A stretch of DNA of 64,000 bases from assembly GCA_963971405.1 (NCBI GenBank), contig OZ020487.1, forward strand, positions 37,545,039-37,609,038, written 5' to 3'. Position numbers and translations under genes: made by a program. Below are positions 63,650 through 64,000 of the stretch, piece after piece; the stretch's first letter is position 1, and each line of letters starts with the position of its first letter. The DNA comes from Psococerastis gibbosa. Taxonomy: Eukaryota; Arthropoda; Insecta; Psocodea; Psocidae. Under the pieces are notes generated by a model that saw only the letters and a program-made list of their open reading frames with translations, did not search any database and was not told the origin of the DNA.

Positions 63650-64000
63650 CCGTACCTGTTACCGTGACGAGGACCAACGACGCTGCACAGTGGTCAAATC
63701 TCAGTCTCTTACACATTAACATTCAATCACTAAATTCTAAGTTGTCATTCATTAAATCACTCCATACAATTAATACCCTACCTACCGATGTACTGTGCAT
63801 TTCTGAGCACCATATGCCTCAGCTTCAAATTAATACAGTAAACTTTGAAAATTTCTTCTTGGCCACTTCTTTTAGTCGCAAAAACCACGGCCGCGGAGGT
63901 TCGTGCATTTTATTGGCAAATAGGTGGAAAGACAAAAATCGTCCCCGTACGGATTTAATGGCTAGAAATAGCGAATTTCATTTTGAGATATGTGCTGTAG
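63574..64000 (+). CDS. LINE ORF2, APE-type endonuclease N-terminus (partial)
   Basis: The open frame overlaps the end of ORF1 by up to 76 bases. It reads NLSLLHINIQSLNSKLSFIK then DVLCISEHHM and RKNHGRGGSCILLANRW, the first blocks (N and E residues) of the APE-like endonuclease of non-LTR retrotransposons. No stop is seen before the window ends. The RT part must lie beyond 64000. There is no ATG between the ORF1 stop and the first conserved block, so expression by frameshift or fusion from ORF1 is likely. Confidence 0.85.
63598..63604 (+). promoter_or_regulatory. Candidate -1 ribosomal frameshift heptamer
   Basis: The sequence is T TTT TTA in the ORF1 frame (codons cat-ttt-tta), the canonical X XXY YYZ heptamer. 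ORF2 lies in the -1 frame, is open from 63574 and continues past the ORF1 stop, 43 bases beyond the heptamer. A downstream stimulatory structure was not identified by eye. Confidence 0.55.

Larger units (their letters stand above)
62640..64000 (+). mobile_element. LINE (CR1/Jockey-like) 5' portion, runs off the window
   Basis: A plus-strand non-LTR retrotransposon with a long ORF1 and an overlapping ORF2 in the -1 frame. Both frames are open as far as the window shows, so this is the best-preserved LINE here. The 5' limit is uncertain: ORF1 has no early ATG, so the element may be 5' truncated. Confidence 0.85.

Overview
The window reads as nuclear DNA from a repeat-rich animal genome, most likely an arthropod and plausibly an insect with many chemoreceptors. 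The basis is three long intronless genes for divergent ionotropic receptors (IRs), an arthropod-type chemoreceptor family, set among SINEs, LINE fragments, mariner, hAT, piggyBac-like and foldback elements. I cannot name the species. Nothing bacterial or viral is evident. The only convincing host genes are the three IRs; nearly all other open frames are short shadows or pieces of transposons.

Layout. 1-22 kb: no host gene I can support. It holds interspersed repeats: a tRNA-derived SINE family (called SINE-A here), a second tRNA-like family (SINE-B), terminal-inverted-repeat (TIR) and foldback elements, LINE 3' ends, and poly(C)/poly(G) tracts. 22.17-34.35 kb: the IR cluster, all on the plus strand (IR1 22171-24138, IR2 25232-27121, IR3 32344-34350), each with a signal peptide, a ligand-binding domain split by a pore region (M1-P-M2), a third membrane segment M3 and a nearby AATAAA. 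IR2 and IR3 are separated by a minus-strand LINE (27.69-30.87 kb), itself split by a hAT-like insert carrying eight ~137-bp tandem units. IR3 carries an in-frame 69-bp retroposon insertion at its C-terminus. 34.4-62.6 kb: more nested mobile DNA, including a broken mariner transposase, a hAT transposase C-terminus, hAT MITEs (non-autonomous miniature elements) with 8-bp target duplications, TTAA-flanked foldbacks, a piggyBac-like MITE, five copies of a composite foldback MITE, and LINE tails, one with a 12-bp target duplication. 62.64 kb to the end: the 5' part of a LINE, with an SGNH-type ORF1, a canonical -1 frameshift heptamer and the start of the ORF2 endonuclease.

The IRs probably act as subunits of ligand-gated cation channels in sensory neurons. 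They look like local duplicates now being pushed apart by transposons. The best leads are the retroposon-made tail of IR3, the loss of the canonical ligand-binding arginine in IR1 only, the ORF1/ORF2 frameshift signal, the element-in-element foldback MITE, and the satellite-like array inside a hAT-type element. Coordinates of repeats without a clear target duplication are approximate.
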